DNA from: JAZGER01 sp036480335
GTDB lineage: Bacteria > Pseudomonadota > Gammaproteobacteria > DSM-19610
Reading direction: 5' to 3'
NCBI GenBank assembly: GCA_036480335.1
Contig: JAZGGH010000149.1
Span: forward strand, 1 to 58,015
DNA length: 58,015 bases
Below are positions 33,012 to 41,798 of the stretch, in pieces (the stretch's first letter is position 1; each line of letters begins with the position of its first letter). The position numbers and the translations under genes were made by a program. The notes beneath the pieces were generated by a model that saw nothing but the letters and a program-made list of their open reading frames with translations, was not told the DNA's origin and did not search any database.

Positions 33012-35327
33012 ATGATTCTAATGTTTTTGATGCCAGGAAAAACAGGTGGTTTATTATTCATCGCACTCATATTGATGCCCTATGTATCTATCGCAGCGGG
33101 TTTTAGTGTACATGTTAAAGAAAAGGGGAGCGGGGTTTATATTGAAGGTGCCACAGTCGTGCTGCAAGACGGGGAAGTTTTTAAACAAACATCTGCAGAT
33201 GGTTTAGTCGAATTTCCAGAGAGTGCGCTGCCGCAACAGATCAAAGTGTTAGCACCCGGATTTGAAACCCTGACCAGGCAGGTGTCAGCCATCAGTGATG
33301 TCATCACGCTTTATCTTGAGCCGATAGTCTTTGAGGGAGAAGGGCTTGAAGTCACAGCAGATCGACTGGTTGAAAAAACATCGAAATTCACCCTGTCAGT
33401 AGCTGAACTGATTCGAGCTGCAGGCAGTAGCGGCGACCCGCTAAAGGCGATTACGGCATTGCCTGGCATTATTGCGACTGAAGAAAATTCTTCCGAAGTG
33501 TATATGCGTGGCAGTAACGGCAACGATAATATTACCTGGGTAAACAATGCGCCGGTGGGTTATCTTTATCATTTTGGTGGTTTCCAGTCGACGATTAATC
33601 CTGCCTTGATTGAAGATATCAATGTATTCCTTGGCGGTTTTCCGGTGAAATACGGTGATGCGCTTGGCGGTGTTATCGATGCTCGGCTACGTACTCCAAG
33701 ATATGATCGTATGCATTACAAACTGGATATTTCTACCATTGCCGCTTCATTTCTGGTTGAAGGGCCTGTTGGTAAAGGGGGTGATGGGTTTTTTATAGCG
33801 GGTAGACGCAGTTATCTGGATCTTCTGCTGTCACCAGGTGAGGCGAGTGATCTGTTTTCGGATGACGATGAGGATGAATCTGAGCCTGATCGGGTTCTGT
33901 TAGTACCACGATTTTATGATTTTCAAACACTCTATCGCCATCAATTGAATCGCGGTTATATAGACACGTATCTGTTTGCTGCTGGTGATGAATTGAAGCT
34001 GGAATTAAATAACGAAAAAGCAGATCCACAACTGGAAGGGCAACTGAGAACAAAAGTTTCCTATCAGACAGCAGGTCTGACGTGGCAGCAATACTGGAAC
34101 AAGCGCTGGGACAGCATTGCAACACTGGCGTATGTGCATGAAAAAAGTTCAGATCGTATTGGCAGGGATGAGTTGGGAAACCCTTTTTATGCGCGTATAG
34201 AAGATAGAGTATTGCACTTGCAACCAGAATTACACTGGTACCCAAAGCCTGAAACCCGATTTGATATGGGGTTTAATGGCGCCTATGCAGATATTCCTGT
34301 GGATGTTTACGCACCTCGAAGTGATACCGAAGATGATCCGGACTTTGATTTCACTTCACAGAAAAAACACCGTCTGCAGAGGACCATCAATGCCTATGAA
34401 CTCTCACCCTATATCCGTTATCGCCGACAATGGAATAATAGATTGACAACTCAGTTTGGACTTCGGCATACCAATTTAGGAATTAGTGGCGGCTTCGATA
34501 CGCATACCTTTTCACCTCGCGCAACACTGGAATACCAGGCTACGCCTGATACCTTGTTATCAGCAAGCTGGGGTAAATACATTCAGATACCGGAAGGTGA
34601 AGAAGTGGTTAAATCGTTTGGTAATCCATCGTTGCTAGTGACTGAATCCGAACACCGCATTCTGGGTGTTGAACATCAGATCAACCCGCTCTATAACGTC
34701 AAAGCCGAGATTTATCACAAGCCGATGAAACATCTGGTAATAGCGCTGGATGAGAATGATCCCCCGGATAATTTTTCCAATCGTGGTAGCGGTGAAGCTT
34801 ACGGCTTTGATCTATTTCTCAAACGTAAAGCGGCCCACAGAAAGTTCGGCTGGTTGTCGCTCTCCTGGGCAAAATCAGAGCGAACCAATGAAATTACGGC
34901 TATCACGCGTGATTTTTCCGGCGACCAGCCTTTAACCCTGACGGCAGTCTGGGGCCAGCCTTTTGGTGGCAACTGGAAACGCTGGGATTGGAGTATCAAG
35001 GCGCAGGCCCATTCCGGTCGTCCCTATACAGAGGTGACAGGCCGACATCGGGAAGATTCGAATGATCCCAACAGTCGCTGGATCGGAGAATATGGAAAAC
35101 ATAATGCAAAGCGGTTGCCGACCTATTACAAACTCGATTTGCGGATAGCGCGAGAGGTACTGCTGAAAGAATCAAAATTGAAACTTTATCTGGAGATGCA
35201 AAATGTTACCTTCGCCAAAAATATTGTTGAGTATGATTATGGCGATGAGTTTGAGGACATTGACCAGCCGACCGAAGTGACCGGCACATCATTTTTCCCA
35301 TTCATTGGCGTAGAAATGGAGTTTTAG
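33012..35327 (+). CDS. TonB-dependent receptor with N-terminal carboxypeptidase-like domain
   Basis: The ~771-residue outer-membrane receptor has a signal peptide (first ~30 residues) and a beta-sandwich of the carboxypeptidase-regulatory type to about residue 100. A plug follows (SDPLKAITALPG-like opening, YMRGSNGNDN, GGFPVKYGDALGGVID), then a 22-strand barrel. It is followed by exbB, exbD and tonB of its own. The substrate is not evident. Similar receptors carry peptides, vitamins or metal chelates. ATG 33012 is chosen for the AAG/GGA run upstream; 33021 is equally possible and 32967 is unlikely. Confidence 0.92.
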   Translation: MILMFLMPGKTGGLLFIALILMPYVSIAAGFSVHVKEKGSGVYIEGATVVLQDGEVFKQTSADGLVEFPESALPQQIKVLAPGFETLTRQVSAISDVITLYLEPIVFEGEGLEVTADRLVEKTSKFTLSVAELIRAAGSSGDPLKAITALPGIIATEENSSEVYMRGSNGNDNITWVNNAPVGYLYHFGGFQSTINPALIEDINVFLGGFPVKYGDALGGVIDARLRTPRYDRMHYKLDISTIAASFLVEGPVGKGGDGFFIAGRRSYLDLLLSPGEASDLFSDDDEDESEPDRVLLVPRFYDFQTLYRHQLNRGYIDTYLFAAGDELKLELNNEKADPQLEGQLRTKVSYQTAGLTWQQYWNKRWDSIATLAYVHEKSSDRIGRDELGNPFYARIEDRVLHLQPELHWYPKPETRFDMGFNGAYADIPVDVYAPRSDTEDDPDFDFTSQKKHRLQRTINAYELSPYIRYRRQWNNRLTTQFGLRHTNLGISGGFDTHTFSPRATLEYQATPDTLLSASWGKYIQIPEGEEVVKSFGNPSLLVTESEHRILGVEHQINPLYNVKAEIYHKPMKHLVIALDENDPPDNFSNRGSGEAYGFDLFLKRKAAHRKFGWLSLSWAKSERTNEITAITRDFSGDQPLTLTAVWGQPFGGNWKRWDWSIKAQAHSGRPYTEVTGRHREDSNDPNSRWIGEYGKHNAKRLPTYYKLDLRIAREVLLKESKLKLYLEMQNVTFAKNIVEYDYGDEFEDIDQPTEVTGTSFFPFIGVEMEF

Positions 35328-35476
35328 CAGATGGGCACACCTATTAATCGTCTTTTTGCCCTATTTCCGCGTTGGATAATTTTTTGCGATCCTCATGTAT
35401 GCTTTATACACTGCGGTTCTCAAAATTTATCCGCCTTTAACTCAGACAAAAACCCTAATTAATAGAGGTGCCCAGA

Positions 35477-36109
35477 ATGAATAGTCAGCAGGAATTTTTC
35501 TCGATAATGAATAGCGGTGGTCCCATAATGTGGGTGATTTTTACAGTCGCCTGCATTGCTATGGCGATGCTGGTGCGCGAGGCATTACGTGGGCAGTCAC
35601 TGTTGAAAGAAGCGCGTCTCGATTACCAGACGCTGCGCAATGACAGGAATTTTTTACCCGCAGTGGATGCCAGGCCGAGTCCGATTGCCCAGTTGCTGGA
35701 TTTGCTTCACTGGCCCGATATTCAGAGTCGAGATGATTTAGCTAAAGAATTCAGGATTCATTTACCTGAGGTAACACAGAAAATGGAGGGACGCCTGGCA
35801 ACTATCGCTGTACTGGGTTCACTACTGCCCATGCTGGGTTTGCTGGGTACAGTCACTGGTATGATCAATGTGTTTGAGGTCATTGCCTTGCAGGGCAGCG
35901 GCAAACCTGAGGCGATGGCAGACGGCATTTCACAGGCACTGTTAACCACGGCCAGCGGCCTGATTATTGCGATTCCCGTGATCTTTGTCCATCATCTGTT
36001 GGCGCGTCGGGCGAATGCCCTGATGGCCCTGACCCATCAGGCAATACAGTTAATTCTACATCGTGATCCCACCCAGCTAAAAGTAGCACGGCATCATGCA
36101 AATGGATGA
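35477..36109 (+). CDS. exbB: ExbB/TolQ family proton-channel protein
   Basis: The 210-residue inner-membrane protein has a span near residues 12-32 and the MotA/TolQ/ExbB pair near 115-185: RLATIAVLGSLLPMLGLLGT and ALLTTASGLIIAIPVIFVHH. These are the membrane helices that, with ExbD, use the proton gradient to drive TonB. ATG 35477 has GAGG eight bases upstream. The gene is followed by exbD with a 14-base overlap. Its place beside one receptor suggests a dedicated rather than global energiser. Confidence 0.94.
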   Translation: MNSQQEFFSIMNSGGPIMWVIFTVACIAMAMLVREALRGQSLLKEARLDYQTLRNDRNFLPAVDARPSPIAQLLDLLHWPDIQSRDDLAKEFRIHLPEVTQKMEGRLATIAVLGSLLPMLGLLGTVTGMINVFEVIALQGSGKPEAMADGISQALLTTASGLIIAIPVIFVHHLLARRANALMALTHQAIQLILHRDPTQLKVARHHANG

Positions 36110-36518
36110 GATTTTCCCCAGACAGAATCTGAATTCCGGAAAACCCGAAATCAGTATGGCGCCACTGGTAGACATTGTTTTTCTGTTGCTGATATTTTTT
36201 ATGGTGACCACGGTTTTTCCTGAGAACGATGGCTTGCTGATTGAAAAACCTGAATCAGAAAATGCAGCCACGCTCAGTGGTGAACAGATGATCATTAAGA
36301 TTGATCAGCAGGGAACGGCCTATATTGAAGGTAATCAGGTAACCACGCAGGATATTGAGCGAATACTCAAAACCGATCTGCAGGCAAAACCTCAACTAGT
36401 TGTAACAGTACAGGCTGATCGTCGAACAACCACAGAAGTATTAATCAGCATCATTGATGCCGCCAAAGCTGGAGGGGCAAAAACACTGGGTATTGCTACG
36501 CATGAAAAGCAGAAGTAA
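36096..36518 (+). CDS. exbD: ExbD family biopolymer transport protein
   Basis: The 140-residue protein has a short cytoplasmic N-terminus, one span with the functional Asp (MAPLVDIVFLLLIFFMVTT, Asp near residue 29), and a periplasmic domain ending in the ExbD pattern VTVQADRRTTTEVLISIIDAAKAGG. It is the proton-carrying partner of ExbB. The stop overlaps the tonB start region by 17 bases. Confidence 0.94.
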   Translation: MQMDEIFPRQNLNSGKPEISMAPLVDIVFLLLIFFMVTTVFPENDGLLIEKPESENAATLSGEQMIIKIDQQGTAYIEGNQVTTQDIERILKTDLQAKPQLVVTVQADRRTTTEVLISIIDAAKAGGAKTLGIATHEKQK

Positions 36519-37281
36519 TTACTCAATATCGGCATCGGCTTTTTCGTTGGTTTTTTCATCTCTGGCGGGCCTGTTGTTAACTGCTGGACTGCTGTTAACC
36601 ATTCAAATTCTTGCGAATTATCGTGTGCAAAATGATGAATTAAAACCGCTGCTGGTACTCGATTTGCTGGCATGGCAGGAAACTGCAAAACCAGAAAAGC
36701 AACCGACAAAAGATCTCAGGCTAAAATCAAAACCGGTACCTCAGCCCATTCCACAGCAGACTGCAAAGCCAGAACAGAAGCCCGTTGTTAAAAAACCATT
36801 GCCAGACAATTTGCCAACACCAGAAATGATTCAAAAAAAGCTGCGCAACAAACCCCTGAAGAAAGTTAAACCTATAATAGAAAACAAGCTAGTTGAATCT
36901 GAACAGGAGCCTGAAAAAATTCCTGAGTTAGCTGAACCAGAAAAAACTAAAGCACTACAGTCGACAGATAACGAAGCGACTTCCTTGCCCGCTCCGGTAC
37001 CGATATTTCAGTTAACAAAAATGCCAAAATTCCTGCACCGCGAATCACCAATATACCCGGAAGCCAAACGCATGGCTGGCATCAGTGCTGAGGTTAAACT
37101 TGAAGCGTTGATAGATACTCATGGTAAGGTCAGGCAGGTCAGAATACTGAAATCAGCCGGTGAAGCATTTGACCAGGCAGCGAAACAGGCCATTCGTGCA
37201 TCAAGTTTTTATCCGGCAGAGGTTGAGGGTAAGGTTGTGGCTGTGCTGTTGCGTTTGCCGGTTCGGTTTTTTTTGCAGTGA
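36502..37281 (+). CDS. tonB: TonB energy-transducing protein
   Basis: The 259-residue protein has a membrane span near residues 12-37, a Pro/Lys/Glu-rich periplasmic spacer (about 55-165), and a C-terminal TonB domain: SPIYPEAKRMAGISAEVKLE, then IDTHGKVRQVRILKSAG, then ASSFYPAEVEG. The ATG at 36502 lies inside exbD; an upstream ORF start at 36454 would remove the N-terminal anchor pattern. It completes the receptor-ExbB-ExbD-TonB set and needs no other genes to work. Confidence 0.93.
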   Translation: MKSRSNYSISASAFSLVFSSLAGLLLTAGLLLTIQILANYRVQNDELKPLLVLDLLAWQETAKPEKQPTKDLRLKSKPVPQPIPQQTAKPEQKPVVKKPLPDNLPTPEMIQKKLRNKPLKKVKPIIENKLVESEQEPEKIPELAEPEKTKALQSTDNEATSLPAPVPIFQLTKMPKFLHRESPIYPEAKRMAGISAEVKLEALIDTHGKVRQVRILKSAGEAFDQAAKQAIRASSFYPAEVEGKVVAVLLRLPVRFFLQ

Positions 37282-37509
37282 ACTGGTTTTGATAGGTTGC
37301 AGGTTGCCGTCTATCTCTTCATGAACATTGCATGTCCCGGCTGAATATTCTCTGTATTTGTGGAAAATTGCATTGATCAGGGAGGTAAAGTTCGGTAATC
37401 TTTAAGATATGGACTGGGGACAGAAGAGAGATAAAAGCATTATCCAGCAAGTTGACGTGTTCAAATACGGCAGGTTGTCGAATATATACTGTTAGACTTT
37501 ATATAAAAA

Positions 37510-37773
37510 ATGAACGATATTTGTTATTTATGTGGTACACAAGTACTTGTTAGTGAAATAACTGACGATCACGTTGTGCCAAAACAATTCATAAAGCGGT
37601 CACAACCAAAGGTAAAAGGATTCGATTATGCTGGTGTGCTGCCTTCACATGAGTCTTGTAATAATGAATTCGAGCCAGAAGTATACAGCCAAAAGGCACT
37701 CATTTTAATAAAAGCACTTTATGATGAAAATTGCTTTTTAAAAAGACAACATCGCGATAATCCAAATATATAA
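37510..37773 (+). CDS. HNH-type nuclease-like ORF (N-terminal part)
   Basis: The 87-residue ORF looks like the start of an HNH protein: two zinc-type pairs, CYLC near the start and CNNEF after LPSHES, around a DDHVVPKQF core that supplies the His. It has no visible ribosome site. It ends at TAA 37771-37773 only three bases before, and in the same frame as, the next ORF. It is either a short HNH protein or the N-terminal part of a gene cut by a nonsense change. Base composition is AT-richer than the flanks. Confidence 0.5.
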   Translation: MNDICYLCGTQVLVSEITDDHVVPKQFIKRSQPKVKGFDYAGVLPSHESCNNEFEPEVYSQKALILIKALYDENCFLKRQHRDNPNI

Positions 37774-37776
37774 ATA

Positions 37777-38301
37777 ATGGCGCTTAACTCCAACTGCTTT
37801 CCTGGGTTCACTGAGCGAGATTTAGAGTTCTTTAAATTTATTGACGTTCGAAATGAAGACTGTAGTGATTGGTCTAATCCCAAATATTTTAAAGGCAAGA
37901 AAAAGATAAATCCTAAAAAAGATGCTTTGTATGCGGCACTAGCAGTCCTATCAAAGAGCGCGGCCGCTTTATTGGTGTCACGCCACCTAAATTCTGTGCC
38001 ACCATTTTGGCGTGTAGTTGCTGTCCCGTACATTGGTGCAGGCACGGTCGATTTTGATGCGATTCTGGGTAATACAAAGCCTTTTGAGGTTGGTATTAAA
38101 GCTTGGATACGCCCAATGGAAAATGACGATTGGTTTGTGGTTTATAAAGCTGATGACGTATTGGTATACCTTCTTTTCTGGTTTTCTGGCGAAAAAGCTG
38201 TTGTTGAGGGAGTGTCGGAAATATTTAATGATGCCGATCGGCTTCTATTCGAAGGCAGGAATCTTAACTTATTAGTAAACTATGAATGGAAAAAGGTCTA
38301 A
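37777..38301 (+). CDS. Unknown ORF, possibly C-terminal part of the HNH-like gene
   Basis: The 174-residue ORF begins MALNSNCFPG and is in the same frame as the HNH-like ORF, separated by TAA ATA. There is no ribosome site before its ATG, which argues that it was once translated as a continuation. The middle contains PFWRVVAVPYIGAGTVDF and WFVVYKADDVLVYLLFWF, compatible with a mixed alpha/beta domain. I do not recognise a family. It could be an independent gene in a toxin-like pair with the upstream ORF, but nothing in it shows that. Confidence 0.45.
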   Translation: MALNSNCFPGFTERDLEFFKFIDVRNEDCSDWSNPKYFKGKKKINPKKDALYAALAVLSKSAAALLVSRHLNSVPPFWRVVAVPYIGAGTVDFDAILGNTKPFEVGIKAWIRPMENDDWFVVYKADDVLVYLLFWFSGEKAVVEGVSEIFNDADRLLFEGRNLNLLVNYEWKKV

Positions 38302-38349
38302 CAAAAACAAGAACAGAAAAACAAGAAAAAACAAGAAAAAACAAGAACA
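38302..38349. repeat. A-rich low-complexity tract
   Basis: Imperfect repeats of ACAAGAA and AACAAGAAAA make up almost the whole 48 bases. The unit varies in length, so it looks like slippage-prone sequence, not a regular satellite. It starts directly after a stop codon. Confidence 0.7.
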
Positions 38350-38592
38350 GACAGGCACTTTATAGGGAGACAAAAATGCCCACATTGTTCTGAAAAATTA
38401 GAGAGAACATCCACTGATAATTTACGAAATCACCGATACCTGAATAAATCTGGGGCAGTTTATTGTTTTTTAGATAAAAGAGGCTATTCAAGATACAACA
38501 AAGCCTCAGAAAGCCTTCTGATCAAATTGAATACGCTTTTTTTGAAATATTTTTTGAGTTTAGGTCCCGAACAACAGCCGACTTCGAGCTGA
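38350..38592 (+). pseudogene. Start-less zinc-ribbon-like gene remnant
   Basis: An open frame without ATG continues the frame of the two ORFs upstream through the A-rich tract to TGA 38590-38592. It encodes GRQKCPHCSEKLERTS and a basic helical stretch, with one Cys pair and nearby His and Cys residues like a damaged zinc finger. Its 3' end overlaps the transposase gene on the other strand. A chance open frame is possible. Confidence 0.3.
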
Positions 38593-39534
38593 GCCTTTAC
38601 ACCATTTTCGTTTCAGAGCCTGGCAGACCACTTCGAGTTGCTTCCAGTGTCCCATGAAAACAGGGTAATAGCTTTCAAGCTGGTGATGCTGTTTCAACCA
38701 TTCATTAACATCCAGATTCAACCTTTGCAGGATCGGAGGAATATCCTGGGATATAGACCCGCGCTTATCGTCTCGAATAGCCCGCCCGGTCCAGTCGATC
38801 AGCTGCAGATAGTCCGGCCAGCTAAAGGGAATACTGGTTTTGGAGGTATCTGGTTTTTGATCTGTTTTCTTCAGTAGAAAAGACATTAACTGTTCTGTTT
38901 TTTCTGGGCAATCAATACGAGCTTTAATGCTAGTGTAATCAGATGATTCTGGTGTGGGTGCCATATTTGCTCTTACAGGATTCAGATCAACGTACACCAT
39001 ACAGGCCAGTACTGCCGCTTCATCGGCAAGGAGCGTAGAAGAAAAGCGACTTTCCCAGAAATGCCCGGTGCAGCTATCTTCTTTATTGGCTCTGCGAGCA
39101 ATGGGTTCATTCAGGGTGCGCATGAACCAGCTAATATCGGTTAGTTGCTGTCGGTATTTCTTTGCATATTTTTCTACAACCGCTAGTAATGCAGCGTCCA
39201 TTGTTTCGTTTTTTACATACCGCTCAACCAGCGGAGGTAAAGAAAAGAGCTGGCTCCATTGCTGAAACAGGGTTTTTAAATCCCAGGTAGCGGCTTTTTC
39301 CTGATTCACATGCAATACCACTTGATAATGATTGCTCATCACCGCGTAAGCACAAACATCGATGGCAAAGATCTGAGAGAGCTGAAGTATGCGCTCTTCA
39401 ATCCAGTCCCGGCGGCGTTCATAGCTGATGCCATTTTCAGTGCCACAGAGAAAGCTCGTCTGACACAACGGGAAGTACAGTGGTAATAGGGTGAAACCAT
39501 CCAGAGACACGATTTCACAGCGGGGTTTGGGCAT
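38560..39534 (-). CDS. RAYT-like (REP-associated Y1) transposase, internally frameshifted
   Basis: The 324-residue ORF matches the family with WIEERILQLSQIFAIDVCAYAVMSNHY, ISWFMRTLNEPIARRANKED, GHFWESRF, and YVDLNPVRANM with the Tyr region. Near codons 13-28 the frame is wrong: reading one base over gives PYYHCTSRCVRRAF, the expected N-terminal motif. The true frame then resumes at FLCG. So one inserted and one lost base cancel out. The second His of the HuH motif is also Gln (NHYQ). It is probably inactive, unless the indels are assembly errors. No flanking REP palindromes were found. Confidence 0.75.
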   Translation of the reverse strand: MPKPRCEIVSLDGFTLLPLYFPLCQTSFLCGTENGISYERRRDWIEERILQLSQIFAIDVCAYAVMSNHYQVVLHVNQEKAATWDLKTLFQQWSQLFSLPPLVERYVKNETMDAALLAVVEKYAKKYRQQLTDISWFMRTLNEPIARRANKEDSCTGHFWESRFSSTLLADEAAVLACMVYVDLNPVRANMAPTPESSDYTSIKARIDCPEKTEQLMSFLLKKTDQKPDTSKTSIPFSWPDYLQLIDWTGRAIRDDKRGSISQDIPPILQRLNLDVNEWLKQHHQLESYYPVFMGHWKQLEVVCQALKRKWCKGSARSRLLFGT

Positions 39535-39684
39535 GATGATCTCCTTATCGTCGTAGCCAGTCCTTGAATGAGTAACGATATAGAGTTAGTCTTTGGGTTG
39601 CAAGCGGTGGGTGTCCATAGTTTCCCGAACTTGAAACTGACCGTGAATTTTGCAACAGTAGCAATACTTTCAAAAAGTACAAGG

Positions 39685-39701
39685 CAAGTATTGAATACTT
39701 G
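39685..39701. promoter_or_regulatory. Perfect palindrome upstream of psiE
   Basis: CAAGTATTGAATACTTG is a perfect palindrome, 8-base arms around a central G, about 50 bases before the psiE-like start. It looks like an operator for a dimeric regulator. It is too AT-rich and lacks an adjacent T tract for a terminator. Confidence 0.5.
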
Positions 39702-39749
39702 TTCGATGGGTTTTTTCTACAGTCTCGTTCGGGTCAGGAATAAAATCTA

Positions 39750-40187
39750 ATGAAATTAGAAACAGACATGGTTGAGAAATTTGGTAACGCCCTTGTGGAT
39801 GTATTTCATTTTATGGCGCTTTTTCTTATCGGCGCAACAGTTGTCTGGTCTGCAGCCTACGAATACCTGCATATAATGGAGAAAGGACATGCTGAGTTAA
39901 AGGATATTCTTTTGCTTTTTATATATCTGGAGCTGGGTGCAATGATTGGTATTTATTTCAAAACACATAAATTACCGGTGCAGTTTCTGATATTTATTGC
40001 CATAACAGCTCTTTCAAGGCATTTAGTGATTGATGTGCAGCATGTATCTAATAATTTTCATCTTTATTTGCTAATTAGTATTTCGGGGTCAATACTTTTG
40101 CTTAGTGCGGCGCTTTTTGTTCTAACATTTACTGCTAAAAAATTCGGCCGTCCTGAAGATGACGTCAACAGTGACAAAGAGTCTTAA
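39750..40187 (+). CDS. psiE: PsiE family membrane protein
   Basis: The 145-residue protein has four hydrophobic segments (about 17-38, 49-66, 77-92, 102-126). It carries the PsiE hallmarks ELGAMIGIYFKTHKLPVQ, ITALSRHLVID and an acidic tail. E. coli psiE is induced by phosphate starvation; its function is unknown. AGGA lies upstream of the ATG. There is no Pho box in front of it here, but a perfect palindrome lies about 50 bases upstream. With the Pho-box porin 7 kb away it adds to a phosphate theme. Confidence 0.9.
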   Translation: MKLETDMVEKFGNALVDVFHFMALFLIGATVVWSAAYEYLHIMEKGHAELKDILLLFIYLELGAMIGIYFKTHKLPVQFLIFIAITALSRHLVIDVQHVSNNFHLYLLISISGSILLLSAALFVLTFTAKKFGRPEDDVNSDKES

Positions 40188-40338
40188 CAGCGAAAAATAA
40201 GACAGGTTTTTTATAAAAAACAATATTTATCTGCTGAATAACAGGCAAAATTCTTCTCAAGATTATAGTAATTCTTATGCGATGACGATATCAGTTAGTC
40301 GTTTGTTTCTAGAAGCGGGCGCCTGGAATTAACAAAGG

Positions 40339-41634
40339 TTAGCGAATCCTGTCAATACGAATTACCGGATAATTCTGTCTGGATAGCTCAATGACTGTCT
40401 GCCCGGGTTTCACGACCAATGTTCGTGGCCAGCGGTGAAATGGCCCAATAGGAGATTTGGCGTAGGTCAGATGATAACTGCCAGGTTTTAATGCGCGGGT
40501 TGTCAGGCGAATGATGTTATCGGCCTCTTCTATGTTTACGCCATCATAGGGTGCTGCGAGTGGTTCGCCGATAAAGATGCCTTCACCTGGTTGTTGAACG
40601 CTTTTCCAGTAGGCTTCAAGGAGTGTTTCTCCCTGCAGGTAGTGGCTCATCAGTATTCCCGGGTTGGGAAATTTTCCAGGCAGGTTACAGGGTTCTTTGA
40701 CGGTTCCATAGCTACCCGTCGCGCCTGCTTCAAGCCAGCGCAAGGCGCTCATTTGTTTGCTGTCAGTTAATTTGCCACCGGTTGAGGTCAGATGGTCTGC
40801 TACGGCGCCTGGGTGAAAGCTCAGCGAATCCAGGTTTTGCACTTGTTGCAGGCCGGTAAAATAGAACATAACATCGTTGCGGTTGCGCAGAGTATTGGAT
40901 TTGATAATCAGTGTTTTGATCATGCCTGAAAATGTTTCACGGATGCGTGGGAACAGGCCGGAACGGACATTACGATGACGATCCCAGGTGCTGAGCAGGT
41001 AGGCTGTGCCAGGCGGTTGGCTTGCGTCAGATGCCACGCCTCTGTCTATCAATTCTCTGGCCTGTGTCTTGCTGATTGCAGCGATGGACATGGTCGGTCT
41101 GATTGCGTAATCAGTATAGGGTGCTGTGCTATTGCTATTGAAATACAGGCTGGGTTTGGTGTGGGCGCAGAGTGATTTCGAGCAGAAGGCTTTGTCATAG
41201 CCGAAGGTGAACGCCGCCGTAATCGACATGCAGTCTACCCGATAAGGTGCCGCCCAGGTCAGGGCAAGTGCCTGTATATCTGCTCCGAATGTGTTATTCA
41301 CTTGCGCCTGGATTTTTTTGAAGGATGCCAGAGAGAGGTTTCCTGTGCGTTCCGGAATTTGTATTCGCAGTATATTCTTGTCAGGAATCTGGCGTTTGAG
41401 CTGGTAGTACCGTCCGGTTTCAACGCTGACAGGGTCAAGGGTATTAATAATGAGGCCTAGTTCGTCAGCATGAATACGCGTTTTAGGCAGAAATATTTGT
41501 ATCCCGGATTGAGTGAGCCTAGGGGTTGAAGCTGGGGATGTTGTTGAAATAAGCATCAGGGCAAGACAAATCGCCCAGCTGCGAATGATCAGACCCCGTT
41601 TATTAGTATTTGCTGAAATATTGTTCATTATCAT
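40339..41634 (-). CDS. TIGR03790 family secreted protein
   Basis: The 431-residue protein has a signal peptide (hydrophobic ICLALMLISTTSPAS, residues about 22-36). The family-specific blocks include LALTWAAPYRVDCMSITAAFTFG and WLEAGATGSYGTVKEPCNLPG with MSHYLQGETLLEAYWKS. Three or four Cys suggest disulfides. The role of the family is unknown; the middle resembles a peptidase-like fold, but I see no catalytic set I can name. ATG 41628 is an alternative start. It is divergent from the repeat protein gene. Confidence 0.85.
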   Translation of the reverse strand: MIMNNISANTNKRGLIIRSWAICLALMLISTTSPASTPRLTQSGIQIFLPKTRIHADELGLIINTLDPVSVETGRYYQLKRQIPDKNILRIQIPERTGNLSLASFKKIQAQVNNTFGADIQALALTWAAPYRVDCMSITAAFTFGYDKAFCSKSLCAHTKPSLYFNSNSTAPYTDYAIRPTMSIAAISKTQARELIDRGVASDASQPPGTAYLLSTWDRHRNVRSGLFPRIRETFSGMIKTLIIKSNTLRNRNDVMFYFTGLQQVQNLDSLSFHPGAVADHLTSTGGKLTDSKQMSALRWLEAGATGSYGTVKEPCNLPGKFPNPGILMSHYLQGETLLEAYWKSVQQPGEGIFIGEPLAAPYDGVNIEEADNIIRLTTRALKPGSYHLTYAKSPIGPFHRWPRTLVVKPGQTVIELSRQNYPVIRIDRIR

Positions 41635-41798
41635 AGTGGCAATATTACCTGATAAATGATCGCCTATAGCTTGTTTTATAGGATATTGTTTGGCATCTGA
41701 ATGCAGGATGAGCTATATTCCCTTTATACCGCCTGTTAAGGAGGTTCTTTAACAGACTATGATTATTTTTGAGAAAGCGTCCGAGGAATCTGATTATT

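Noticed and set aside
38302..38349. Possible CRISPR-like or tandem repeat array
   Set aside because: Units are 7-10 bases, irregular and not separated by unique spacers; it is A-rich slippage sequence.
39685..39701. Terminator upstream of psiE
   Set aside because: The stem is AT-rich and the nearest T run is about ten bases away, so an operator is more likely.
39568..39750. 60-codon ORF between transposase and psiE
   Set aside because: No ribosome site, no domain-like composition, and it ends at the psiE start; likely chance.
40205..40220. GTTTTTTATAAAAAAC palindrome after psiE
   Set aside because: Pure A/T palindromes of this kind are common by chance and the stem is too weak for a terminator.
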